From a candidate division NPL-UPA2 bacterium (GTDB lineage Bacteria > Bacillota > UBA994), in NCBI GenBank assembly GCA_018725205.1, contig QLUB01000010.1, positions 1 through 25,667 of the forward strand: 25,667 nucleotides of DNA. The letters run 5' to 3'. The translations under genes were made by a program, and so were the position numbers. The stretch's first letter is position 1, and each line of letters starts with the position of its first letter. This document shows positions 7,736-14,928 of this stretch, piece by piece. The notes below the pieces were generated by a model. That model searched no databases and was not told the origin of the DNA. It saw only the letters and a program-made list of their open reading frames with translations.

Positions 7736-8203
7736 CTAGCGCAGCATTGTGCGGCTGCTATGGTACTTAGCTACAAAGTAGCGCTCACTAAGGCGGTTAA
7801 TGCGCACGCCGCCCCTCGTCCAAGCGTGCACCATGCGCCCGTTGCCAAGTGCGATGCCGACGTGAGACACGCCCCGCTTGTAGGTGTTCTGAAAGAACAC
7901 TAGGTCCCCTTGCTGTAGCGTAGCACGGGAAATGCGGCGACCTACTCTCGACTGCGATGCTGCGGTGCGAGGTAAGCGAATGCTTACTGCCCGGGCCATC
8001 ACGTAGCGTGTAAAGCCACTGCAATCAAAAGCGCGTGGGCCGGTTGCCCCAAAGACATATGGGCGGCCTAGGTAACTTAGAGCCAAGCGCACTACGCGGG
8101 CCCCCCTAGCCCCGTTGCTTGTGGCAGCCATGGCCGGCAGGGGAATAACAGCGACAGATGCGACTAAAACGAGTGTGGCGACAATTTTCTTCATGAGATT
8201 CAT
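7736..8203 (-). CDS. Secreted NlpC/P60 cell-wall endopeptidase
   Basis: A 155-residue exported protein: signal peptide (MNLMKKIVATLVLVASVAVI, cleavage probably after AMA near residue 26) followed by one NlpC/P60 domain. Catalytic Cys61 lies in FDCSGF, His114 in VSHVGIALG, and His126 in MVHAW is the likely third residue. The family cuts peptidoglycan stem peptides, usually between D-gamma-Glu and the diamino acid. There is no SH3 or LysM wall-binding domain, so it is a minimal form. The first ATG (8203) is preceded by GGAGAGGAG; a second ATG three codons in is also possible. Transcribed divergently from the methionine sulfoxide reductase gene. Confidence 0.92.
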   Translation of the reverse strand: MNLMKKIVATLVLVASVAVIPLPAMAATSNGARGARVVRLALSYLGRPYVFGATGPRAFDCSGFTRYVMARAVSIRLPRTAASQSRVGRRISRATLQQGDLVFFQNTYKRGVSHVGIALGNGRMVHAWTRGGVRINRLSERYFVAKYHSSRTMLR

Positions 8204-8346
8204 CAGTGTTGTCTCCTCTCCTTAAATTTGCTGTCACTCTTGAAGTGTAAGTGATGATTTTTGCTGTGAAAACAAGTAAATTTTGCTAAAATGCCAAATA
8301 GGCTTGCCAGCGCAAGGTGTGTTATTATTTTCTAGGAGTGAAAACG

Positions 8347-8847
8347 ATGTATCGCAGCGAAAAACTAGGCGCATCGCATCCAGATTTTTATCAAAGTCTT
8401 GAGCAGGAGCTTGTCCATTTAGTTGAGTTCGAAACAGAATGGCTGGCGGCGTTAAGTAATGCTGCCGCACTCCTTTGGCATCAACTGGACTACATCAATT
8501 GGGCAGGGTTTTATCTGTTAAAAGACGGTCTGCTGGTGCTTGGCCCTTTTCAAGGGAAGCCCGCTTGTTCTGCCATAGTCTTAGGGCAGGGTGTCTGTGG
8601 CGCTGCCGCCAAAACACGCGAGACGATAGTTGTGCCCGATGTGCACGCTTTCCCGGGCCACATTGCCTGCGACGACACCTCGCAATCCGAAATCGTTGTC
8701 CCGATAATTTACCGGGGTGAACTTAAGGGCGTGCTCGACATCGATAGCCCGAAAAAGAACCGCTTCCTCCCTCGCGACAAAGCGGGGTTAGAAGCGTTTG
8801 TTGCTACCCTGACAAAGCTCCTGCCGTGGGAAAGAGTAGTGTTTTAG
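8347..8847 (+). CDS. msrC: Free methionine-(R)-sulfoxide reductase (GAF domain)
   Basis: A 166-residue single GAF-domain protein of the fRMsr (YebR/MsrC) family, which reduces free methionine-R-sulfoxide using thioredoxin. The three functional cysteines are Cys74, Cys84 and Cys108, with the same spacing as Cys84/94/118 of the Escherichia coli enzyme, in GPFQGKPAC, GQGVCG and FPGHIACDD. The segment SEIVVPI...GVLDIDSP is also typical. ATG 8347 is chosen over an upstream GTG (8317) because TAGGAG lies correctly before it. It fits oxidative repair in an anaerobe. The gene is followed directly by heptad repeats. Confidence 0.93.
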   Translation: MYRSEKLGASHPDFYQSLEQELVHLVEFETEWLAALSNAAALLWHQLDYINWAGFYLLKDGLLVLGPFQGKPACSAIVLGQGVCGAAAKTRETIVVPDVHAFPGHIACDDTSQSEIVVPIIYRGELKGVLDIDSPKKNRFLPRDKAGLEAFVATLTKLLPWERVVF

Positions 8848-8894
8848 CCGCCAGCCGCTATCCGCTATGTGCCATGTGCTAAGTGCTATGTGCT
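8848..8894. repeat. Heptad array, left of palindrome A
   Basis: Begins the base after the msrC stop codon and reads, in unbroken 7-nt register, CCGCCAG / CCGCTAT / CCGCTAT / GTGCCAT / GTGCTAA / GTGCTAT / GTGCT, running straight into the palindrome at 8895. Neighbouring units differ by one or a few bases, so the word drifts along the array while the period stays fixed. No coding potential is seen. Confidence 0.8.
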
Positions 8895-8923
8895 GAAGCA
8901 AAAGGCTCCGTCCCTTTTGCTTC
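8895..8923 (+). repeat. 29-nt palindromic element, copy A
   Basis: GAAGCAAAAGG, loop CTCCGTC, CCTTTTGCTTC: a perfect 11-bp stem with a 7-nt loop. Identical copies (in either orientation) are at 18566, 22573 and 23442. No T-run follows, so it is not an ordinary intrinsic terminator. It sits between msrC and nrdD with heptad arrays on both sides. Confidence 0.9.
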
Positions 8924-8953
8924 CCAAGTGCCAAGTGCCAAGTGCCAAGTGCT
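8924..8953. repeat. Heptad array, right of palindrome A
   Basis: Three AAGTGCC units and one AAGTGCT in exact 7-nt register (8926-8953), directly after the palindrome. The word differs from the array on the left side. Confidence 0.8.
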
Positions 8954-8968
8954 GTGCTCAACGATTAG

Positions 8969-8998
8969 TTGCCTCCTAAGCACAATATATAGTATACT
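8969..8998 (+). promoter_or_regulatory. Promoter of nrdDG
   Basis: TTGCCT (8969-8974) and TATACT (8993-8998) are 18 nt apart, giving a start near 9005 and a leader of about 47 nt. The spacer and -10 carry an NrdR-like box. Confidence 0.55.
8980..8995. promoter_or_regulatory. NrdR-like box
   Basis: GCACAATATATAGTAT contains the full core CwAtATaTwGt of the NrdR consensus (acaCwAtATaTwGtgt); only outer positions differ. It overlaps the spacer and -10 of the nrdD promoter, where NrdR binding represses transcription when dATP is high. A much weaker partner may lie at 8956-8971 (CAACGATTAGT), keeping only the outer bases. NrdR is not encoded in the window. Confidence 0.6.
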
Positions 8999-9051
8999 TA
9001 CTTGCATCACCATCCTACTAATAGTACATAAGGGCTTGGGAGGAACAGCAC

Positions 9052-11172
9052 GTGTTTGCAGAAATCAGAAAAAGAGACAAAACACTAGCGCATTTTAAGC
9101 AAGAAAAAATTACTCTCGCTATCCTGAGTGCCCTTGTCGCGACTTACCCCGAGCGTGCCCGAGCGGAACTACGCAAGCTAGCAGAGGTCATTTCCGAGCG
9201 CGTTGTCTACACCCTAGGCAAGCGCCAGCTTGCCGAAAGCCTCCCTTCCGTGGAAGAAGTGCAGGATACCGTAGAAGAAGTGTTAATGGAAGTAGGGGAG
9301 CGCCAGACCGCCCGGCGCTACATTCGCTATCGCCTCCAGCACGAGGAAATTCGCCAGAACAGAAAGTCCTTTGTCGATGCGCAGCGCGTGGTCCTAGACT
9401 ATGTTTCGCGCGAGGACTGGCGCGTCAATGAGAACTCGAACATGGATTTTTCACTGCAGGGGCTGAACAATCACGTTATTGCAGAGGTAACCAAGGGATT
9501 TTGGCTGTATCAGCTCTATCCGCCTGAGGTGCGCGAGGCGCATGTGGGGGGAGATTTTCACCTGCATGACCTAGGCCTGCTCGCCCCTTACTGCTGTGGC
9601 TGGAGCTTAGAAGACCTGTTGCTGCTTGGGTTTAGGGGCGTGCCAGGGAAAGTAGAAAGTGCGCCGCCGCGCCATTTTCGCACTGCCCTCGGGCAGCTCG
9701 TGAACTTCTTTTATACACTCCAAGGCGAGGCAGCCGGTGCGCAAGCCGTCAGTTCGTTTGATACCTATTTGGCGCCGTTTGTTCGCCATGACAAGCTGGG
9801 CCATAAAGAAGTACGTCAAGCCATGCAGGAGTTTGTCTACAACCTAAACGTGCCAACGCGGGTAGGCTTTCAGACACCGTTTGTTAACCTAACTATGGAC
9901 CTCGTCTGCCCCGTCACCTTAGCCTCTGTACCCGTGATTATTGGTGGCGAACAAGGCTCCTCTACTTACGGCGAGTACCAAGCCGAAATGAACATGATAA
10001 ACCTAGCTTTCGCCGATGTAATGATGAAAGGCGATGCGCGTGGGAGGATCTTTACTTTTCCTATACCCACCTACAATATTACGAAGGATTTTGACTGGGA
10101 AAACCCCGTTGTTGACGCCGTAATGGAGATGACGGCGCGCTACGGCATCCCTTACTTCGCCAATTTCGTCAACAGCGATATGTCCCCGGAAGACGCCCGC
10201 AGCATGTGCTGCCGCCTGCGGCTTGACAACCGCGAGTTGCGCAAGCGTGGCGGGGGCTTATTTGGCGCAAACCCCCTTACCGGCTCGATCGGTGTGGTTA
10301 CCATCAATATGGCGCGCATCGGCTATTTAGCCGCAAACGAGGACGAGTTCTTTGCCCGCTTGCGCCGTCTGATGGACTTAGCCAAGTCGTCACTAGACAT
10401 AAAGCGCAAAGTGCTCGAGAAAAACACTGACCTTGGGCTCTACCCCTACAGCCGTTTCTACCTTAAGTCTGTAAAGGAGCGTTTCCAAGAGTACTGGAAG
10501 AACCACTTTAACACGATTGGCATTAACGGCATGAATGAAGCGGTAGCTAATCTACTCGGCCTAGGGGAGAGCATCGCTACGCCGCGAGGACAAGCCTTCT
10601 CGCTGGGCGTGCTTGAGTACATGCGGGGAGTCTTAGCGGAGTATCAAGCAGAGACGGGCGACCTGTTTAACCTAGAGGCTACTCCGGCTGAAGGTACGGG
10701 CTATCGCTTAGCTAAGATTGACCGAGAAAATTACCCATCAATGCATATTCCTGGCAACAAGGAGCCATACTACACCAATTCGACACATCTGCCGGTAAAC
10801 TTAACCACAGACATATTTGACGCGCTCGACCTGCAGGAGCAGTTACAGACCCGCTACACTGGGGGTACTGTATTCCACGGCTTTTTAGGGGAAGCAATTG
10901 AAGATATAATTACATGCAAACACCTCGTGAAGAAAGTTATGGAGAACTACCGCATTCCATATTTCACTATTAGCCCAACATTTTCAGTGTGCCCTGACCA
11001 CGGCTATATCCGGGGGGAGCAGCGCACCTGCCCCGTATGCTGCGCACCTGCTGAAATCTGGACGCGCGTGGTAGGATTCCATCGTCCTGTGCAGAACTGG
11101 AACCCCGGCAAGAAAGAGGAGTTTAGCGACAGGCTGGAGTACATCGTCGCACCGGATGCCGCCAATGACTAG
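9052..11172 (+). CDS. nrdD: Anaerobic (class III) ribonucleoside-triphosphate reductase
   Basis: A 706-residue glycyl-radical enzyme that makes deoxyribonucleotides without oxygen. An N-terminal ATP-cone (about residues 1-95) gives allosteric control. The ten-stranded barrel follows, with SMCCRLRLD a likely active-site cysteine region. The C-terminal zinc site uses Cys647, Cys660 and Cys663/664 (CPDHGY...TCPVCC), and the radical loop is RVVGFHRPVQNW with Gly675. The residue after the glycine is Phe where many homologues have Tyr. GTG 9052 is the start, with GGGAGG about 8 nt upstream. nrdG overlaps its last 17 nt, so the pair is translationally coupled. The promoter carries an NrdR-like box. 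Confidence 0.96.
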   Translation: MFAEIRKRDKTLAHFKQEKITLAILSALVATYPERARAELRKLAEVISERVVYTLGKRQLAESLPSVEEVQDTVEEVLMEVGERQTARRYIRYRLQHEEIRQNRKSFVDAQRVVLDYVSREDWRVNENSNMDFSLQGLNNHVIAEVTKGFWLYQLYPPEVREAHVGGDFHLHDLGLLAPYCCGWSLEDLLLLGFRGVPGKVESAPPRHFRTALGQLVNFFYTLQGEAAGAQAVSSFDTYLAPFVRHDKLGHKEVRQAMQEFVYNLNVPTRVGFQTPFVNLTMDLVCPVTLASVPVIIGGEQGSSTYGEYQAEMNMINLAFADVMMKGDARGRIFTFPIPTYNITKDFDWENPVVDAVMEMTARYGIPYFANFVNSDMSPEDARSMCCRLRLDNRELRKRGGGLFGANPLTGSIGVVTINMARIGYLAANEDEFFARLRRLMDLAKSSLDIKRKVLEKNTDLGLYPYSRFYLKSVKERFQEYWKNHFNTIGINGMNEAVANLLGLGESIATPRGQAFSLGVLEYMRGVLAEYQAETGDLFNLEATPAEGTGYRLAKIDRENYPSMHIPGNKEPYYTNSTHLPVNLTTDIFDALDLQEQLQTRYTGGTVFHGFLGEAIEDIITCKHLVKKVMENYRIPYFTISPTFSVCPDHGYIRGEQRTCPVCCAPAEIWTRVVGFHRPVQNWNPGKKEEFSDRLEYIVAPDAAND

Positions 11173-11869
11173 TATCGAGCGGTGCTTTCGCGGTCTGCAA
11201 AAAACGACACTGCTAGATTTCCCAGGCAAAGTGGCATGTGTGCTCTTTGTGGGCGGGTGCAGTTTCAACTGCCCCTACTGCTATAACTGCTCGCTTGTAA
11301 AGCGTGAGGAACCGGAGTTGACGTGGGCTGCTGTCCGGGACTTCCTCGCACAGCGCCGCAAAGTACTTGAGGGCGTGTGCGTCAGCGGCGGCGAGCCTAC
11401 ACTTGCTCCTTTTCTTCCCGCTTTTCTCGGCGAGGTGAGAGAGCTTGGCTTAGAAGTTAAGCTAGATACTAACGGATATCATCCTGAACCGCTGAAGGCC
11501 CTGCTCGACGCACACTTAGTGGATTTTGTGGCGCTAGACATAAAGAATAGTCCCGCCAAGTACGCAGCCACCTGCGGACTCCCGGCAGTCGACTTAAACC
11601 GCATTAAGACCTCCTTATATCTTTTACAGGCCTCAGGTGTGACACATGAGCTGCGTACAACAGTGTCAGCAGGACTCCACGACATAGAGGACATGCAAGA
11701 AATCGTTTCCTTCACCGGGGGAGGTGCACGTTTCGCCCTGCAGCCGGTGCAGCGAGACGCCGTTTCGCTTAGCGGGCGAAGGTTTGTGCCGCCAACTTTA
11801 GCGACTTTGCGGGCGATGGGTGAAATCTTAGAAGAAAGCTTCAACGAGGTCATAATTCACGGAACTTAA
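11156..11869 (+). CDS. nrdG: Anaerobic ribonucleotide reductase activating enzyme (radical SAM)
   Basis: A 237-residue radical-SAM activase that installs the glycyl radical on NrdD. The [4Fe-4S] motif CxxxCxxC is seen as GGCSFNCPYC (residues about 35-44), followed by the SAM-binding VSGGEPTL. Length and the N-terminal FRGLQKTTLLDFPGKVACVLF fit the NrdG2/'YjjW-like' anaerobic activase group found beside nrdD in Clostridia. ATG 11156 and ATG 11165 are both possible; neither has a clear ribosome site, as expected for coupling to nrdD, which it overlaps. No terminator is seen before the promoter at 11926. Confidence 0.93.
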   Translation: MPPMTSIERCFRGLQKTTLLDFPGKVACVLFVGGCSFNCPYCYNCSLVKREEPELTWAAVRDFLAQRRKVLEGVCVSGGEPTLAPFLPAFLGEVRELGLEVKLDTNGYHPEPLKALLDAHLVDFVALDIKNSPAKYAATCGLPAVDLNRIKTSLYLLQASGVTHELRTTVSAGLHDIEDMQEIVSFTGGGARFALQPVQRDAVSLSGRRFVPPTLATLRAMGEILEESFNEVIIHGT

Positions 11870-11925
11870 ACTCAGTTCATGGCTTGACTGCGATTAGCGT
11901 GACGAAACTCGGCGAAATTTTAGGC

Positions 11926-11954
11926 TAGACATTTAGAGCTAGTCCTACTATGAT
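11926..11954 (+). promoter_or_regulatory. Promoter of the glycosyltransferase-nth operon
   Basis: TAGACA and TATGAT separated by exactly 17 nt, each one base from consensus. Start predicted near 11961, about 24 nt before the GTG start, leaving just room for GGGGTG as ribosome site. Confidence 0.65.
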
Positions 11955-11984
11955 AGTGAGAGAACTTATATGGGGTGATAATTT

Positions 11985-12932
11985 GTGCAAAATGTAGTGG
12001 CTTTGTTTGGCGCATATGCCGTAGTCACTGCACTGATGCCACTCGTGCGCAAGCTAGCTCTCACTTATCGCTTGGTAGATCAGCCTAATCCGCGCAAGGT
12101 TCACCAGATTCCCGTGCCGGTCACCGGCGGAGCTATGTGGCTAGGGTTGATTCTGGTGATGTGGATTCTGCCTGTTGAGCGCACGTTGGCTGTCGGCCTT
12201 ACGCTTGGCGGAACGGTGGCCTTTGCAGTTGGTTTTCTGGACGATTGTTTTAAGAGTCGCGGCGGCGATTTTCCGGCGTGGCCAAAGCTGCTCGGGCAGA
12301 TTCTAGCTGCAGGCTTGTTGTATGCGAGCGGAGTTAGGGTGTACTTCTTAACTAATCCTTTTTCGGGCGGACTGGTTTTGTTGCCGCCGGTGCTGAGCTT
12401 CTTAGTTACCGTAGTTTGGGTAGTTGCTGTGACGAACTTGATTAACTTTATGGACGGTTTGGATGGGCTGGCCTGCGGCATTGTTACTATCGCAGGTGTC
12501 ACGATGGCCGTTATCTCGTACGTTTACGCTCAACCCGCCATTTTGCTTATCTCTCTAATCCTTGTGGGAGTATCCGCAGCTTTCTTCCGTTACAATTTTA
12601 ATCCGGCCCGCGCGTTTATGGGGGATGCCGGGGCCTACTTTCTTGGCTTTACGTTGGCCGCTGTATCCATAGAAGGGGCCTTTAAGTCTGCGACCTTAGT
12701 TGGGTTGTTGGTGCCGGTCCTAGTGCTGGGGTTGCCTATTGCCGATACCGTGTACAACATTACCCGCAGGCTCCGCTCCGGTCAGCCCGTCTATGTAGCG
12801 GACAAAGGGCATACGCACCATCGCCTGTTACAGGCGGGGCTGAGCCAACGACAGACTGTGCTCGTCATGTATTTGATTAGCCTCTGCTTTTCTTTGACAG
12901 CCCTAGTAGTATTGTTCGCTAGCAGATGGTAA
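11985..12932 (+). CDS. TagO/WecA-type polyprenyl-phosphate GlcNAc-1-phosphate transferase
   Basis: A 315-residue polytopic membrane enzyme (about 10-11 helices) of the MraY/WecA family, moving a sugar-1-phosphate from a UDP-sugar to undecaprenyl phosphate. Signature elements: Asp86-Asp87 in GFLDD, NFMDGLDGL (154-162), FMGDAGAYFLGF, and the cytoplasmic His motif HTHHRLLQAG that separates WecA/TagO-like from MraY. In Gram-positives this step begins teichoic acid, teichuronic acid or other wall-glycan synthesis; which one cannot be told here. GTG start at 11985 behind GGGGTG. The gene overlaps nth by 7 nt. Confidence 0.9.
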   Translation: MQNVVALFGAYAVVTALMPLVRKLALTYRLVDQPNPRKVHQIPVPVTGGAMWLGLILVMWILPVERTLAVGLTLGGTVAFAVGFLDDCFKSRGGDFPAWPKLLGQILAAGLLYASGVRVYFLTNPFSGGLVLLPPVLSFLVTVVWVVAVTNLINFMDGLDGLACGIVTIAGVTMAVISYVYAQPAILLISLILVGVSAAFFRYNFNPARAFMGDAGAYFLGFTLAAVSIEGAFKSATLVGLLVPVLVLGLPIADTVYNITRRLRSGQPVYVADKGHTHHRLLQAGLSQRQTVLVMYLISLCFSLTALVVLFASRW

Positions 12933-13600
12933 CCGCAGCGGCAGAGTGGGAGAGCGTGGTAGAGGAGCTCTGCAAGCTCTACCCCGATGCCCGCTGTGAG
13001 CTGAATTTTGCTAATCCATTTCAGTTGCTCGTGGCCACAGTATTATCTGCGCAATGTACCGATGTACGCGTTAACGAGGTCACCGCGAAGCTGTTTGCTA
13101 AATACACATCGGCTTATGACTTGCTGCCTGTAGAGCAGCAAGTGCTAGAGGAAGAACTACGTTCACTCGGGCTCTTTCGACACAAGGCGAGAAACATTCT
13201 GGCCTTGTGTCGTGTGCTGTGTGAGCGGTTTGGCGGGGAAGTGCCGCGCACCATAGACGAGTTGGTGGCTTTGCCGGGTGTTGGCCGTAAGACCGCAAAT
13301 GTGGTCGTTAACAACGCTTTCGGTGTACCGGCACTGGCGGTAGACACGCATGTGTTTCGGGTGGCAATGCGCCTAGGCTGGGCGCGTGGCAAGACACCCC
13401 TAGCAGTTGAAGCAGAGCTGTGTCGCCTGCTCCCGCAATCTCTGTGGGGGGACGTGCATCATCTGCTGATTTGGCACGGGCGGCGCGTCTGCCATGCGCG
13501 CTCTCCTGTGTGCGAAACTTGTTCGCTGCGCGCGATGTGTCGCACTGGACGCGGAGACATAGTGCCCAGTGCTCAGTGCCCAGTGCTCAGTGGCGCATAA
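12926..13600 (+). CDS. nth: Endonuclease III
   Basis: A 224-residue base-excision repair glycosylase/AP lyase for oxidised pyrimidines. Helix-hairpin-helix LPGVGRKTANVV carries catalytic Lys122; Asp140 is in AVDTHVF. The [4Fe-4S] ligands Cys189-x6-Cys196-x2-Cys199-x5-Cys205 are all present. The start overlaps the preceding glycosyltransferase by 7 nt. The last dozen or so residues (IVPSAQCPVLSGA) are encoded by a heptad array (AGTGCCC/AGTGCTC), which also supplies the region of the stop codon. The enzyme core ends before this point, so function should be intact. Confidence 0.95.
   Translation: MVTAAAEWESVVEELCKLYPDARCELNFANPFQLLVATVLSAQCTDVRVNEVTAKLFAKYTSAYDLLPVEQQVLEEELRSLGLFRHKARNILALCRVLCERFGGEVPRTIDELVALPGVGRKTANVVVNNAFGVPALAVDTHVFRVAMRLGWARGKTPLAVEAELCRLLPQSLWGDVHHLLIWHGRRVCHARSPVCETCSLRAMCRTGRGDIVPSAQCPVLSGA
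13561..13595. repeat. Heptad array forming the 3' end of nth
   Basis: AGTGCCC / AGTGCTC / AGTGCCC / AGTGCTC / AGTGGCG in 7-nt register, inside the nth reading frame. Because 7 is not a multiple of 3, a change in unit number would move the stop codon and alter the tail of the protein. Confidence 0.85.
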
Positions 13601-13652
13601 CGTACAGCGTACGGCTGACTGCTAGGTTTTACGTGCTGAGAGCTCCGCTAGG

Positions 13653-13680
13653 TCATAGTTCATGATTCACGATCCATGAT
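13653..13680. repeat. Heptad array TCATGAT type
   Basis: TCATAGT / TCATGAT / TCACGAT / CCATGAT, four degenerate units in 7-nt register in the nth to bmp gap. Different word from its neighbours but same period. Confidence 0.7.
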
Positions 13681-13695
13681 TTCCCCCGCTGTCAA

Positions 13696-13724
13696 CGGAA
13701 AGCGGAAAGCGGAAAGCGGAAAGC
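13696..13724. repeat. Heptad array CGGAAAG x4
   Basis: Four perfect CGGAAAG units plus one base. A single GGAAAGC also occurs in the array next to palindrome B (about 18626-18632), linking the arrays. This lies about 90 nt upstream of the lipoprotein gene. Confidence 0.9.
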
Positions 13725-13752
13725 CCTTAGCGGGCAGTAACCCATTGCGCCA

Positions 13753-13781
13753 TTGCACAAACACTACACTAGGTGTAAAAT
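13753..13781 (+). promoter_or_regulatory. Candidate promoter of the nucleoside transporter operon
   Basis: TTGCAC and TAAAAT are 17 nt apart; the -10 is one base from consensus and the -35 keeps only TTG. A second possible -10, TATAGT, lies at about 13793. No purine riboswitch signature is seen in this leader. Confidence 0.4.
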
Positions 13782-13815
13782 AACTAAGGACACTATAGTA
13801 AATAGGAGGTAGATT

Positions 13816-14883
13816 ATGAGAAAGGGTCTAATCGTTTTCCTCGCAATCCTTCTAGTAGCTACTCTAACCGTTGGTTGTGCACGCCGCGAACCTGAGAAGC
13901 TCAAGGTAGGCATGGTTACGGACGCAGGCACCATTGACGACCGCTCTTTTAACCAAGGCACATGGGAAGGAGTTCTCCGTGCTCAGACCGAACTCGGCGT
14001 TGAAACTCGTTACCTAAAACCAGTTGGTACCACCGAAGCTGACTACGTCAAGGAAATCGCTAACCTCGTTGACGCAGGCTTCCGCCTTATCGTAACCCCC
14101 GGTTTTAAGTTCGAGACTGCGATTTATCAGGCGCAAAAGCGGCACACGAATGCCAAGTTTGTCTTAATTGATGGCCGCCCGCATAAGGGCGACAGGGTTC
14201 CCGTTGTTGGGACTAATACCGTCTCTATTTTCTTTGCTGAGCACGAGTCTGGTTTCCTAGCCGGACTGGCAGCAGCTCTGCAATTGCGCGAAGGCCAATT
14301 TGGGTTCATTGGCGGCATGGCTATTCCTCCTGTCCAGAAGTTCAACTGGGGCTTCCAACAGGGCGTGGCCCACGCTAACGCCAACTTCGGCACAACCGTA
14401 TCCATTCTACCCGAAAATGTTGTCTACCAAGGGACATTCCACGATGTTGCCGCAGGGCAGCAACTCGCCGCCGTTATGTTTGACAGAGGCGTGCGGGCTA
14501 TTTTTGCTGCCGCAGGCGGCGTGGGTATCGGGGTCATCAACGAAGCGAGGGCACGCGCTCTCGCCGGTAAAGAAGCATGGGTCGTCGGCGTTGACGTTGA
14601 CCAGTTCAATCTTGGTGTATGGGAAGGCAGTAAGTCTGTCATCCTCACCTCGGCCATGAAGCGCATCGACCAAGCTGCGTTTGACATGATCAAGGCAGAG
14701 AAGGAAGGCAAGTTCCCCGGCGGGCAGACTTTGGTCTTTAACGCCAAGAACGATGGCATCGGCATCCCAGCCACCAACCCCAACCTCAGCGCAGAAGTGC
14801 AAGCCCGCGTCAAAACGGTGTTTGACGCGCTGAAGGCAGGTACGCTGACGGTGTCCGCAGAGCGGGGCACTCTACTGCCTTAG
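13816..14883 (+). CDS. BMP-family lipoprotein, nucleoside-binding ABC component
   Basis: A 355-residue substrate-binding lipoprotein of the Bmp/PnrA/NupN family, which binds purine or other nucleosides. The signal peptide ends in a lipobox, TVGC with Cys21. The mature domain starts KLKVGMVTDAGTIDDRSFNQGTWEG, diagnostic for the family, with later GVGIGVINEARA and VVGVDVDQ segments of the periplasmic-binding fold. AGGAGG lies 6 nt before the ATG. It is first in an operon with one ATPase and two permeases, and an intrinsic terminator follows, which would favour high binding-protein levels over membrane parts. The exact nucleoside is not decidable. Confidence 0.93.
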   Translation: MRKGLIVFLAILLVATLTVGCARREPEKLKVGMVTDAGTIDDRSFNQGTWEGVLRAQTELGVETRYLKPVGTTEADYVKEIANLVDAGFRLIVTPGFKFETAIYQAQKRHTNAKFVLIDGRPHKGDRVPVVGTNTVSIFFAEHESGFLAGLAAALQLREGQFGFIGGMAIPPVQKFNWGFQQGVAHANANFGTTVSILPENVVYQGTFHDVAAGQQLAAVMFDRGVRAIFAAAGGVGIGVINEARARALAGKEAWVVGVDVDQFNLGVWEGSKSVILTSAMKRIDQAAFDMIKAEKEGKFPGGQTLVFNAKNDGIGIPATNPNLSAEVQARVKTVFDALKAGTLTVSAERGTLLP

Positions 14884-14901
14884 TACGCTCACTGACGCGA
14901 G

Positions 14902-14928
14902 AAGGGCGGGATAACCCGCCCTTTTTTT
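14902..14928 (+). terminator. Intrinsic terminator after the binding-protein gene
   Basis: AAGGGCGGG, loop ATAA, CCCGCCCTT, then further T residues: a perfect 9-bp stem with a T-tract. It lies between the lipoprotein and ATPase genes of one transporter, so it probably acts as a partial (attenuating) terminator. Confidence 0.92.

Noticed and set aside
8848..8953. Possible CRISPR-like repeat region
   Set aside because: The period is 7 nt with no spacers between units, and no cas genes are in the window.
13763..13815. Purine riboswitch before the nucleoside-binding lipoprotein gene
   Set aside because: The leader is too short and lacks the conserved purine-aptamer loops.
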